Below, piece after piece: positions 56,939 to 64,000 of a stretch of DNA of 64,000 nucleotides (position 1 is its first letter; the number at the start of each line of letters is the position of its first letter). The position numbers were made by a program, and so were the translations under genes. The stretch comes from Legionella maioricensis (GTDB lineage Bacteria; Pseudomonadota; Gammaproteobacteria; Legionellales; Legionellaceae). Under the pieces are notes generated by a model. The model searched no databases. It was not told the origin of the DNA and saw only the letters and a program-made list of their open reading frames with translations. Where the stretch lies: NCBI RefSeq assembly GCF_023618015.1, contig NZ_JAJKBJ010000011.1, positions 62,001 to 126,000 of the forward strand. Reading direction: 5' to 3'.

Positions 56939-57196
56939 TTAACAGCTGACGTGGTCACTGGTTGAGTGATAAACTTTTTGTTGTTGGAGAAAATTCAGCA
57001 CATCGCTCTTTCGGTACAAAACTTTGCGACCAATTTTTAAATAGGGAACACCACCACCCGCCCAACGGTTACGTTCAAGTAACTGGGTGGAACAGCTTAA
57101 TACCGCCGCGATGGTTTGTTGATTGAAAAGCGTAGAATGTGGCACAGATTCGAATTCGTTTAATAGATTCAAACGGGATGGTTTTTTTAAAGTCAT
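56939..57196 (-). CDS. AlpA/excisionase-type helix-turn-helix protein
   Basis: An 85-residue small DNA-binding protein. FNQQTIAAVLSCSTQLLER is the MerR-like helix-turn-helix and VPYLKIGRKVLYRKSDVLNFL the following wing, the pattern of phage AlpA/Xis regulators. It marks an integrated element, although no integrase is seen in the window. Ends in a Cys residue; otherwise normal. Confidence 0.8.
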   Translation of the reverse strand: MTLKKPSRLNLLNEFESVPHSTLFNQQTIAAVLSCSTQLLERNRWAGGGVPYLKIGRKVLYRKSDVLNFLQQQKVYHSTSDHVSC

Positions 57197-57605
57197 AGGA
57201 AATTCCTCAGTTGTTTACTCCTCAGCCAAATGCCGAGATGTCCCTTCCTTGAACAGAACTCAACGCATCATCCAGTATCATCTTGGACAATTGATTGATA
57301 TTCTTTTTTCCTAATCCTTTGACTTCCAACTGCTTACATTGTGTTGGAACATCGGGCTTACTCCTTAAGCTTGGAAAAAGCATCTCGTATTCCCTCAAAG
57401 AATGTCAAGCACAAAAGATCAAATTCAAAGAGGTGTTATTGAATGATATTGATTGATAACGAAAATTGTTCAAAATGTCCCAAATGCCCCACCAAAGAAG
57501 CTAAAGGTTGGGGCAGATAAAAGCCCGTAATGGCGCGGGAGTCCCTCTTGCCCCCAATGTCCCTCATTTTTTTCATACCCGGCAACTGATTAATTAATTT
57601 TACAC
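57197..57605. other. gene-free stretch of the accessory region
   Basis: 409 bp between two minus-strand genes. Short G/C-rich runs near 57470-57560 (CCAAATGCCCC, GGGAGTCCCTC) stand out, but I see no convincing ORF, tRNA fragment or inverted repeat. It may be debris from the integrated element. Confidence 0.4.
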
Positions 57606-58424
57606 TCAGTCTAAGAAACCCTGTTTAATCATTTGGAGCATACGACTTGCTTCCTGATAATTATATTGAGCCCTGGAAATAGATAATGCTAGTCCATCTG
57701 TTAATTCGTCACCATCAAAAAAATCCTTTAGATGGTTGCATGTCTCTCTGGATAAATTGTTTAGATCACGACCTAAAAGACGACATCCACTCAGCGTATA
57801 ATCAAAGTTTTCATCTAAAAGATCCTGATTCTCTTCATAAAGCCTATTTTCATTGCCCAAGTCAAAATAGTTGGCAATAATATAAGCAAAGTCACTAGCG
57901 TCTTTTTGAGCTCTTCGGTCAACCCAAGCAAATAGCTTCAGAAGAGCGAACCCCAATGGAGACGCTACCTTTATAGTAATATCTCTAATTGTGATATCTA
58001 TTGCATGCTTAAATGTATCTTCAAATCCAATCAAACTGAGATTTATGTCATAATCTGGTGGCCATTTTAGATTCGAGTCATGTTCGTTTATTTCACCAAA
58101 TGGGACAATGTCTAGACAGCCATATTTTGTGGATATGATACGGGGTTCAAATTTTTCATCGACAGCAAAATCACTACCATTGACAAGAGCGTTTTTTATT
58201 TTATAAAACTCTTGCCAATTTCTACAACATAAAGCAATATCAGTATCCAATGTTTTTCTTAATTCTGCCTTTTTACCAAAATAATCTAAGAGAATATCTC
58301 TCGCTTTAGCACCAATTAAAAAGTAAGAACTATCATTATCACGAGCAATCTTATTAATTAATGCAAATAACTCGATATCATTATCTGAAAAATTATTCCA
58401 CCTGTTTTCTAATGAACTTGTCAT
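57606..58424 (-). CDS. AbiEii-type nucleotidyltransferase toxin
   Basis: A 272-residue protein with a minimal nucleotidyltransferase fold. FLIGAKARDILLDYFG and KTLDTDIALC give the G-S/A...D-x-D-type metal site, and a helical C-terminal part follows. This matches the toxin half of type IV AbiE toxin-antitoxin systems, which can modify RNA or proteins and stop growth. Its start overlaps the end of the antitoxin gene by 32 bp. The target cannot be predicted. Confidence 0.8.
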   Translation of the reverse strand: MTSSLENRWNNFSDNDIELFALINKIARDNDSSYFLIGAKARDILLDYFGKKAELRKTLDTDIALCCRNWQEFYKIKNALVNGSDFAVDEKFEPRIISTKYGCLDIVPFGEINEHDSNLKWPPDYDINLSLIGFEDTFKHAIDITIRDITIKVASPLGFALLKLFAWVDRRAQKDASDFAYIIANYFDLGNENRLYEENQDLLDENFDYTLSGCRLLGRDLNNLSRETCNHLKDFFDGDELTDGLALSISRAQYNYQEASRMLQMIKQGFLD

Positions 58425-59373
58425 ATATCATTTCCGCTGTTTCTTGAGTTCTTTCATCGAGTGAGCTTAATAAATCGGCATAAACCAAAATGAATGGCAC
58501 ATGGTTTTCTTTATAAGTTTTGGTATCAAAATTCCAGAATTTTTTTATTAGTTCTATATTCCCATTATTATCTTTTTTTAACCTGCATTTATATTGTAAT
58601 AGTGGTAATGCATCATCTGCATAAAGTGTAATTATTTGGGGGCTTAGATAGTGAGTTAACTTTGCAGCAGCTATTTCTCCTCCCCAAAGAAAATTTAATT
58701 CACAGGGATTTGTTTCTTTAAACTTTGTCAGATTATCTGTTGAAAATGTATCGATTATTAATTTTGGTCGTAATTTTTCAGCATAGCCAATACACCATTT
58801 ACTTAATAAGATATCTTTATTAACCAAATGCTTTTCACCACGATTTTTTTCTACGATATATCCATGCTTTTCTAAAATTAAAAGTGTTTTGCTAACACTT
58901 CCTAATGCCACATCACTCATTTTAGCAAGCTCACGATAGGTATGCTCTAACGGTTTTTTAATGACAAGCAGTGTAAAAATAAGTTTTATACTGGCAACAC
59001 TCAGTGTGAATTGAGTGATATCCGATAGACTTTTCTTCTGAGGCGTTTCTCCTTTAATAGAGATAAATACAGGGGGAGAGTTTATATACATATTGCCGGA
59101 GAAATCAACGTACTCAATATTCGCTTTTTGCAATTTATCAGCCAGAACTTTATTAATGTGGTTGCTAATTAAAATACTTTTTTTATTTAAATGTTGCATA
59201 TATTGAACGATGGCACCAATATTCGAATTATCGATATTGCCAACGAGTTCAGGCTTATAGATTAGCTTATTATTCTTTTCAATTTGGAGGGTTAATTGAT
59301 TTCGTTTTTCATCAAATTTACATTGAAGCTTTGATCTATCCTTTATGATCGATAATAGTTTATCTATATTCAT
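58393..59373 (-). CDS. AbiEi-type antitoxin with winged-helix domain
   Basis: A 326-residue protein upstream of and overlapping the toxin. The middle contains a winged helix (TYRELAKMSDVALGSVSKTL, about residues 142-161), and the N-terminal half has a restriction-endonuclease-like beta region without clear catalytic residues. Long HTH-containing antitoxins of this type act as transcriptional autorepressors. ATG 59373 follows AGAGG. Its promoter lies within a nested palindrome (59392-59446). Confidence 0.78.
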   Translation of the reverse strand: MNIDKLLSIIKDRSKLQCKFDEKRNQLTLQIEKNNKLIYKPELVGNIDNSNIGAIVQYMQHLNKKSILISNHINKVLADKLQKANIEYVDFSGNMYINSPPVFISIKGETPQKKSLSDITQFTLSVASIKLIFTLLVIKKPLEHTYRELAKMSDVALGSVSKTLLILEKHGYIVEKNRGEKHLVNKDILLSKWCIGYAEKLRPKLIIDTFSTDNLTKFKETNPCELNFLWGGEIAAAKLTHYLSPQIITLYADDALPLLQYKCRLKKDNNGNIELIKKFWNFDTKTYKENHVPFILVYADLLSSLDERTQETAEMIYDKFIRKQVE

Positions 59374-59391
59374 CACAATATCCTCTTTGCC

Positions 59392-59446
59392 ATGTTCATA
59401 ATTATAGCCTGTTCAAAAAAAATGAACAACACAAAAAAATGAACAT
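59392..59446 (-). promoter_or_regulatory. nested palindromic operator and promoter of the AbiE pair
   Basis: Four TGTTCA/TGAACA half-sites: TGTTCA at 59393-59398 and 59410-59415, TGAACA at 59423-59428 and 59440-59445. Inner and outer pairs share the same dyad centre (59419), and within each arm the half-sites are 17 bp apart. A perfect minus-strand -10 TATAAT occupies 59406-59401 between two half-sites, 27 bp before the antitoxin ATG. This is an ideal layout for autorepression by the antitoxin. Confidence 0.8.
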
Positions 59447-59740
59447 ATGGGTTTTGTGATTAGTGTGCATATACTCATTTCAATTAGATCCCTGCATTTC
59501 AGAAAAATGGTTTATATTTAAACTAAAATTTCTAGTAATACTCGAAATAATGAAACTAAAATAAACTATTCCTGAATTTCCATGCCTTAAGGTACAAGCA
59601 GGAAAAATTTACCTTATATGTGGATTTCCTATATTTTTGTACTGAACTGCTTGATAAGCTCAAGAATCTCACCGAATTGAGGGTGATTGCCAAAATATAT
59701 TTCTGATTTTTGATCGTAAAGTTTGCTAAAGGTATCCAGT

Positions 59741-60132
59741 GGTATTACCCCTCTTTTAACCGCGTCGCAGAATGGTCATGCAGATGTAGTAGAATTATTG
59801 CTGGCCAGAAAGGATGTGGACCCTAATAAAGCACATCCTAATACCCTAACCCACTTTTCCTAGCAGCGCATTTCGGTCACAAAGAAGTGGTAAAGGCATT
59901 GCTAACCAGAGCTGATATTAATCTTGATCTAACAGGCCCAGATGGCAATACCGCACGCCAAGCTGCGCACAATGCAGGTCAGTCGGAGATTGAAAATATG
60001 ATTAAAGAAGCAATAAAAATTCGTCAACCGATCGTATCGAATAACCCACATCCCTTCTTTACTGAACCAGCATCTCCAACATCATTTGATGTTACGGCCC
60101 CAGACCGTATCACTCCGCCAAAAACTCCTTAA
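59741..60132 (+). pseudogene. broken ankyrin-repeat gene
   Basis: GITPLLTASQNGHADVVELL is an ankyrin repeat. The frame then hits a stop. Skipping to the next frame near 59851-59857 (one missing C) continues as PLFLAAHFGHKEVVKALL and GNTARQAAHNAGQSEIENM, two further repeats, then a Pro-rich tail. A TAA precedes the first repeat closely and no start is seen, so the 5' part is also lost. Only the last 81 residues remain as an open frame. Confidence 0.75.
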
Positions 60133-60267
60133 AGTAAGGCAAGGCTACATTGGATGTAACCATCATCATTTTCAATATTAGCAGGATTAGGATTGTTATT
60201 TTATTCCTGCTAATTAAAATACGTGCTAATCAGCGCCGTCATAGAACACAAAATTAAAGGAAGTGTG

Positions 60268-61839
60268 ATGTCAAATTTTGATTTAGTTTATCAAGCCGCC
60301 AAAAAACGGGATGCGAAGAAAATCTCCTTGTTACGTTTAAAAGATAATAGCTATCTCTATGAAAAAAAGGGGCTTGCCCTTACGCCTGCTGGACAATGCG
60401 CAGAAGACGGGGATTGGGAGTCTGCCTGTTGGTTAATGACGGAGTTTAATGACTCCATTGACTCTATTCTTTATGGAGCAGTTATCGGGGGACATATTAA
60501 GTCTATGCAACCGTCAATGGATGCACTCCCAGAACCGCTAAAGATAATTATAAATAAACGCGATTGGTATTCCGATCGTGAAATGCTTAAAGCATTTGCA
60601 CAAAGCGGAGATATAACCGTTTTATCTCAGTATCTAAAGGATAATGAAAAGATTCCTCCTGGTGCAATAAAAGCCGCGGTACATGGCGCGGCATATGGTA
60701 ATCAAGTCGACGTAATCAACTTATTGCTGGAAAAATTTCCTGAAAACAGAGATGAATTATTATGCTGTGTGCTCGAAGGGGCTGCTTGGGGAGGTCACCA
60801 AGAGTTGCTGCTCCGGTTTTTAAATCAATATAATCGTGGAAAAAACATCCTCTTTAGAGAAATAGACTGCCATGCCATGTGGGCAATAATGCGAGGATGC
60901 GGCAGTGGCGGTCAAGTGGAGTTACTCACCTTTTTAAAAAGCCACTATACCCATATTCACAGTAGTGACCTCTATGATGCATTTAAAAGTGCGGTTTTTT
61001 ATAATCAAGATGACTTTGTAATGACCGAGTTAAAACAAGATCATCGATTAATAGAGTATGCGCAATACGCCACGGCAGTAATGCGCCGCATTGACTTTCT
61101 TGAACAACTACTGACCAAGGAAAGCGACTTTAGTGGAATAGCGATTTTCATAAAGGACCAAATCATTTCAACCAACGCGTTATTTACCTATCTTATTGCG
61201 TTTACTAAACCAGAGTTTGTACCCAAGGTATGTAAAGCGCTCGTTGCGCGTAAGGAAATTGATGCGACGATTATAGAAAACATCGCCCAGATAGAAAAGA
61301 ATGCGCTCAAAGTGATTGATTTAAAAAATCGTTATGGAATTACAACGCATCAAGCACGCTTTTTATATGAGCATCCGGAGATATTACCACTCATTGTCAG
61401 TACCCAATATGACACGGATGGACTATATAACCTGGTAAAAGACAAAGAGGACTTAAACTACTGGCAGTTTGTTGACCTGGTTAAGCGGGTACAAAAAAAT
61501 AAGGCCAAGTCGCAGTTGGTTGATGACTTGGAGGACTACTTAAACACTAAAAGCCTCTGGTGGTATAACCATAGAAGTCGTTGTGCCAGTTTTTTAGAGG
61601 CATTAAAAGAAACGAGAAGCCATAAAGCCTGCCGGAGCTTGGTTGGAGAACAATTTCGCTTATTTGCCGCCCCCCCAGCACCCAGCCCCTCTGCAACCCA
61701 AGACACACCCAAACATGCCTCTGCGGTGAAACAGAACGCAGTTAAAGATGAATACTATGATGCCCTAAAAAAATTTCATGATTCTTTTATTGACGACGAG
61801 AAGACAAGAAATGATAGTACTTCGATGAGTTTTATTTAA
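60268..61839 (+). CDS. ankyrin-like effector candidate
   Basis: A 523-residue soluble protein. Residues about 130-240 contain degenerate ankyrin-like helix pairs: HGAAYGNQVDVINLLLEKF, GAAWGGHQELLLRFLNQY and GCGSGGQVELLTFLKSH. The rest is helical, followed by a Pro/Ser-rich linker (about 470-490) and an acidic, Ser-rich C-terminus, features that fit Dot/Icm substrates. ATG 60268 follows AAAGGAAG; an ATG 15 codons upstream lacks a ribosome binding site. Its position beside a dead ankyrin gene suggests local duplication and turnover. Function unknown. Confidence 0.68.
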   Translation: MSNFDLVYQAAKKRDAKKISLLRLKDNSYLYEKKGLALTPAGQCAEDGDWESACWLMTEFNDSIDSILYGAVIGGHIKSMQPSMDALPEPLKIIINKRDWYSDREMLKAFAQSGDITVLSQYLKDNEKIPPGAIKAAVHGAAYGNQVDVINLLLEKFPENRDELLCCVLEGAAWGGHQELLLRFLNQYNRGKNILFREIDCHAMWAIMRGCGSGGQVELLTFLKSHYTHIHSSDLYDAFKSAVFYNQDDFVMTELKQDHRLIEYAQYATAVMRRIDFLEQLLTKESDFSGIAIFIKDQIISTNALFTYLIAFTKPEFVPKVCKALVARKEIDATIIENIAQIEKNALKVIDLKNRYGITTHQARFLYEHPEILPLIVSTQYDTDGLYNLVKDKEDLNYWQFVDLVKRVQKNKAKSQLVDDLEDYLNTKSLWWYNHRSRCASFLEALKETRSHKACRSLVGEQFRLFAAPPAPSPSATQDTPKHASAVKQNAVKDEYYDALKKFHDSFIDDEKTRNDSTSMSFI

Positions 61840-61909
61840 TTAATTGAGTGGGAGGCGATCCATAGCCATCAGATTACATTAAAAGCTCCTTTAATAACCG
61901 CTTCTCTTC

Positions 61910-62998
61910 TTAATATTTAAAGCCAGGATCGGCAGAGTCTGTATTATTCAATTTCAGACCAGTGAGGTATTTTTTAAATACTCCATAATTATCTATATGA
62001 GAATCGGTGTTAATGATTGGAAAGAGGATGTGTTGAAAAAAATGGGCTCGTTTTTCAATTTCCTCACAATATATTTTGGCCACACGCACTGGATCGTTTT
62101 TAAAGGCGCCACAACCCCAGGCACCGAGAATCACATGGTGCTGTCCTGCAACAATTAATGTATCCAGTTGAGCCCCTATTCGTCTCCTCAAATCCATTTC
62201 ATACTGTTTCAATACTTCTTGATTATCCCAATTATTCGATTTCGAGATAAGTTCCGGAGCAGCAGATCTTAACTCATAAAAAGGAAAAATATGGGTTGGT
62301 GGAAGAGTTACATAACTCATCATACAGTCTGCAACAAGTTGATGGCCAGCGCCTGTATCATCCATATTGGGTGGAACCAATACTTCTGGTCCTCTAAAGC
62401 ATATCCTGAATTCTGGGCTAAAAAAAACTTTATATGCTTCCGTAACAGAGTCGCCGCGGACCGTTCTTAATTTATCAAGTTCGTCTTCCGTCATTTTGGC
62501 CTTGCCCTCTAGCAATGCCCGTCCCACGTCATTGTATTGGAACAGGTAAGATTCTTTATCTAAATAAACAATATCATCCAATAATGAACGAACACATGTA
62601 CTTCTATGCCAAAGATTTTCTTCCTGAGCACTTCCTCCCTCTAATGCGGCCCCACCAGGAAAGAGAGAATTCGCCATATTCAGTACTGCATAAGCTGTTC
62701 CGTACGTTCTAGTGGCTTCCTGGGCGGCAAGTCCCCAATCTTTATAAACCACTTCAACCATCAAAGGAGGATCCAGTTTTTTCTGAGCCCAATTTTTTAA
62801 ATTCTTTTCAGCGTGGTTTTGTAATTCAACGTATTTGTTGGGATCCGTGACATGTTTCAATGTTTTTCCCATACTGTCGTGGCGCCAGCTTTCACCAGAA
62901 AGAGCCCCCATAAATATACTGGGTTTATGAGCGGCATGCACTTCCGATACCGATGAAAAACTTGATAGAGAGACTCTTCTGAACAGCTTGCTATACAT
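61910..62998 (-). CDS. TIGR02452-family PARG/macrodomain protein
   Basis: A 362-residue protein of the microbial PARG family. NMANSLFPGGAALEGGSAQEE (about 107-127) holds the G-rich loop and catalytic Glu-Glu, and LGAWGCGAFKNDP (291-303) is the second ADP-ribose loop, in canonical order. It should remove ADP-ribose from proteins or nucleic acids. Such genes occur in mobile regions and among secreted Legionella proteins; which applies here is unclear. A perfect -10 TATAAT lies at 63034-63029. Confidence 0.88.
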   Translation of the reverse strand: MYSKLFRRVSLSSFSSVSEVHAAHKPSIFMGALSGESWRHDSMGKTLKHVTDPNKYVELQNHAEKNLKNWAQKKLDPPLMVEVVYKDWGLAAQEATRTYGTAYAVLNMANSLFPGGAALEGGSAQEENLWHRSTCVRSLLDDIVYLDKESYLFQYNDVGRALLEGKAKMTEDELDKLRTVRGDSVTEAYKVFFSPEFRICFRGPEVLVPPNMDDTGAGHQLVADCMMSYVTLPPTHIFPFYELRSAAPELISKSNNWDNQEVLKQYEMDLRRRIGAQLDTLIVAGQHHVILGAWGCGAFKNDPVRVAKIYCEEIEKRAHFFQHILFPIINTDSHIDNYGVFKKYLTGLKLNNTDSADPGFKY

Positions 62999-63285
62999 AA
63001 TTTGATATCCTTAATTCTTGCTCTTCATATTATAGTACTTCTTGACTGAATAATTGCACCCACATCCTCTTGGTGCTTTAAATTCGACATAAAAATAAAA
63101 AATTTGTTCTCTTAGTTAGTATAGTTATCTTGATTACTCAAAACCAAGAGTTCTCGGCTCTAATTTTTCTGTTAATAACTTAGAAGATGCTCCATATTAG
63201 CGAAAAATTTTGTTTTCCATTCTGTATTTATGAGGATAATTCACGCTATAGTAAAATTTTCATCTAATTATTAATGGATTAATAA
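62999..63285. other. intergenic region with a minus-strand -10 element
   Basis: Between divergent genes. TATAAT on the minus strand at 63034-63029 probably serves the PARG gene, 31 bp before its ATG. No -35, repeat or RNA gene is evident. Confidence 0.4.
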
Positions 63286-64000
63286 ATGCAAATAAATGCT
63301 CTTAACCGCGAAGAATTACAAGAGATCATATTTCAGTTGGAACAAGCTCTTTATAATCACCAACAATGGTACAATTTAATTATTCGCTCTCTTGTTTGTA
63401 GATTGCCTGCGAGTCGGTACGATACTGATTCCAATGCCCATAAAGAATGTCGATTTGGTCAATGGTATTATGAAAATGCTCCTGAAAAACTCCGCAAAAA
63501 TCCTGGATTTATCGCATTAGGTGAAGAACATCAACTCTTGCATAAGGTCACTTCTCAATTATTGGTTACTACCTCTAATGGCGGCACAGTATCACCCCAT
63601 GATTATGATAATTTTGCTAATGTCCTGGAAAGAATGCGTCTTGAAATTGCGGTACTGCAACGAGAAATGGGCGAATTAATATACAATCGCGATTCACTTA
63701 CTGGGGCAATCAATCGAATTAGCTTGTTACCCGTGTTACGAGAGCAACAAGCATTAGTGAAACGAAACGTCCAGGCATGCAGCATCGCGATGTTAGATCT
63801 GGATCATTTTAAACAAGTTAATGATCAATACGGACATCCTGCTGGCGATTGTGTCTTGGCAGGAATATCTCGCTTTATTATTGAGAATATACGCTCTTAC
63901 GATAAATTTTTTCGTATCGGCGGAGAGGAGTTCTTGATTTGTTTTCAAAATGCCGATACAAAACTTGCTTTTGAAATGGTTGAACGTTTACGTAGAGGAG
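63286..64000 (+). CDS. CZB-GGDEF diguanylate cyclase (DgcZ-like), truncated by window end
   Basis: The first 238 residues are inside the window. Residues about 20-90 form a CZB zinc-sensing four-helix domain with the four expected ligands His25, Cys55 (ECRFGQW), His82 and His86. The GGDEF domain starts near 150 (DSLTGAINR), with LDLDHFKQVNDQYGHPAGD and an intact active site GGEEF (212-216). By analogy to E. coli DgcZ, zinc binding should inhibit c-di-GMP synthesis. The gene continues beyond 64000. Confidence 0.9.
   Translation, partial: MQINALNREELQEIIFQLEQALYNHQQWYNLIIRSLVCRLPASRYDTDSNAHKECRFGQWYYENAPEKLRKNPGFIALGEEHQLLHKVTSQLLVTTSNGGTVSPHDYDNFANVLERMRLEIAVLQREMGELIYNRDSLTGAINRISLLPVLREQQALVKRNVQACSIAMLDLDHFKQVNDQYGHPAGDCVLAGISRFIIENIRSYDKFFRIGGEEFLICFQNADTKLAFEMVERLRRG

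Noticed and set aside
59887..60132. Independent 81-residue ankyrin protein
   Set aside because: Ankyrin repeats continue upstream in another frame, so this is the 3' part of a frameshifted gene.

Overview
The window is chromosomal DNA from a gamma-proteobacterium that is almost certainly a Legionella. The AT-rich base composition, a cN-II type 5'-nucleotidase very like the L. pneumophila protein of known structure, two PARG/macrodomain-like proteins, a tandem PmrA-type box in front of one of them, ankyrin-type genes and large orphan helical proteins all point that way. The complete malonate decarboxylase operon suggests a species other than L. pneumophila, which is an inference.

Layout. 1-6656: argR on the minus strand, divergent from a plus-strand operon holding an ArtJ-like lipoprotein, one permease, one ABC ATPase, argG and a fused argH-argF gene. 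Arginine uptake and the last three steps of arginine synthesis are therefore cotranscribed. ARG boxes lie over the argR promoter and upstream of the operon. 6826-8540: a putative effector with macrodomain/PARG-like motifs in reversed order. 8550-14515: malonate decarboxylase operon mdcA-mdcCD(fused)-mdcE-mdcG-mdcB-mdcH with no transporter. 14679-19284: hybrid histidine kinase with a degenerate HPt domain, a PLP aminotransferase with a long C-terminal tail, and a frameshifted response regulator. 19749-31633: housekeeping genes (lpxD-polA; rnr-rlmB-rpiA and 5'-nucleotidase) separated by decayed dispersed repeats. 31700-43956: a 1283-residue orphan protein, a YaiI protein, a second solute-binding protein, a DUF4254 protein overlapping tail to tail with a 668-residue membrane protein, and a three-gene retropepsin-like / inactive transglutaminase-7TM / ATP-grasp operon facing an exported gamma-glutamylcyclotransferase-like gene. 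44079-56145: ygfB-pepP-ubiH-ubiI, zapA, a glutamate-synthase-like flavoprotein, a degenerate GGDEF-EAL protein, 6S RNA, uvrB, an aspartate aminotransferase and tRNA-Asn.

56146-63000 is an accessory region next to tRNA-Asn. It contains a dead TIR-like (DUF1863/ThsB-type) gene, an AlpA-type excisionase regulator, an AbiE type IV toxin-antitoxin pair under a nested palindromic operator, a broken ankyrin gene, an ankyrin-like effector candidate and a TIGR02452 PARG-like protein. The window ends inside a CZB-GGDEF diguanylate cyclase.

The most interesting items are the PmrA-box-linked reversed PARG-like protein, the four-half-site operator of the AbiE pair, the mdcC-mdcD and argH-argF fusions, and the glutamate-ligase/protease membrane operon. 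Identifications rest on reading motifs by eye. No database search was run.
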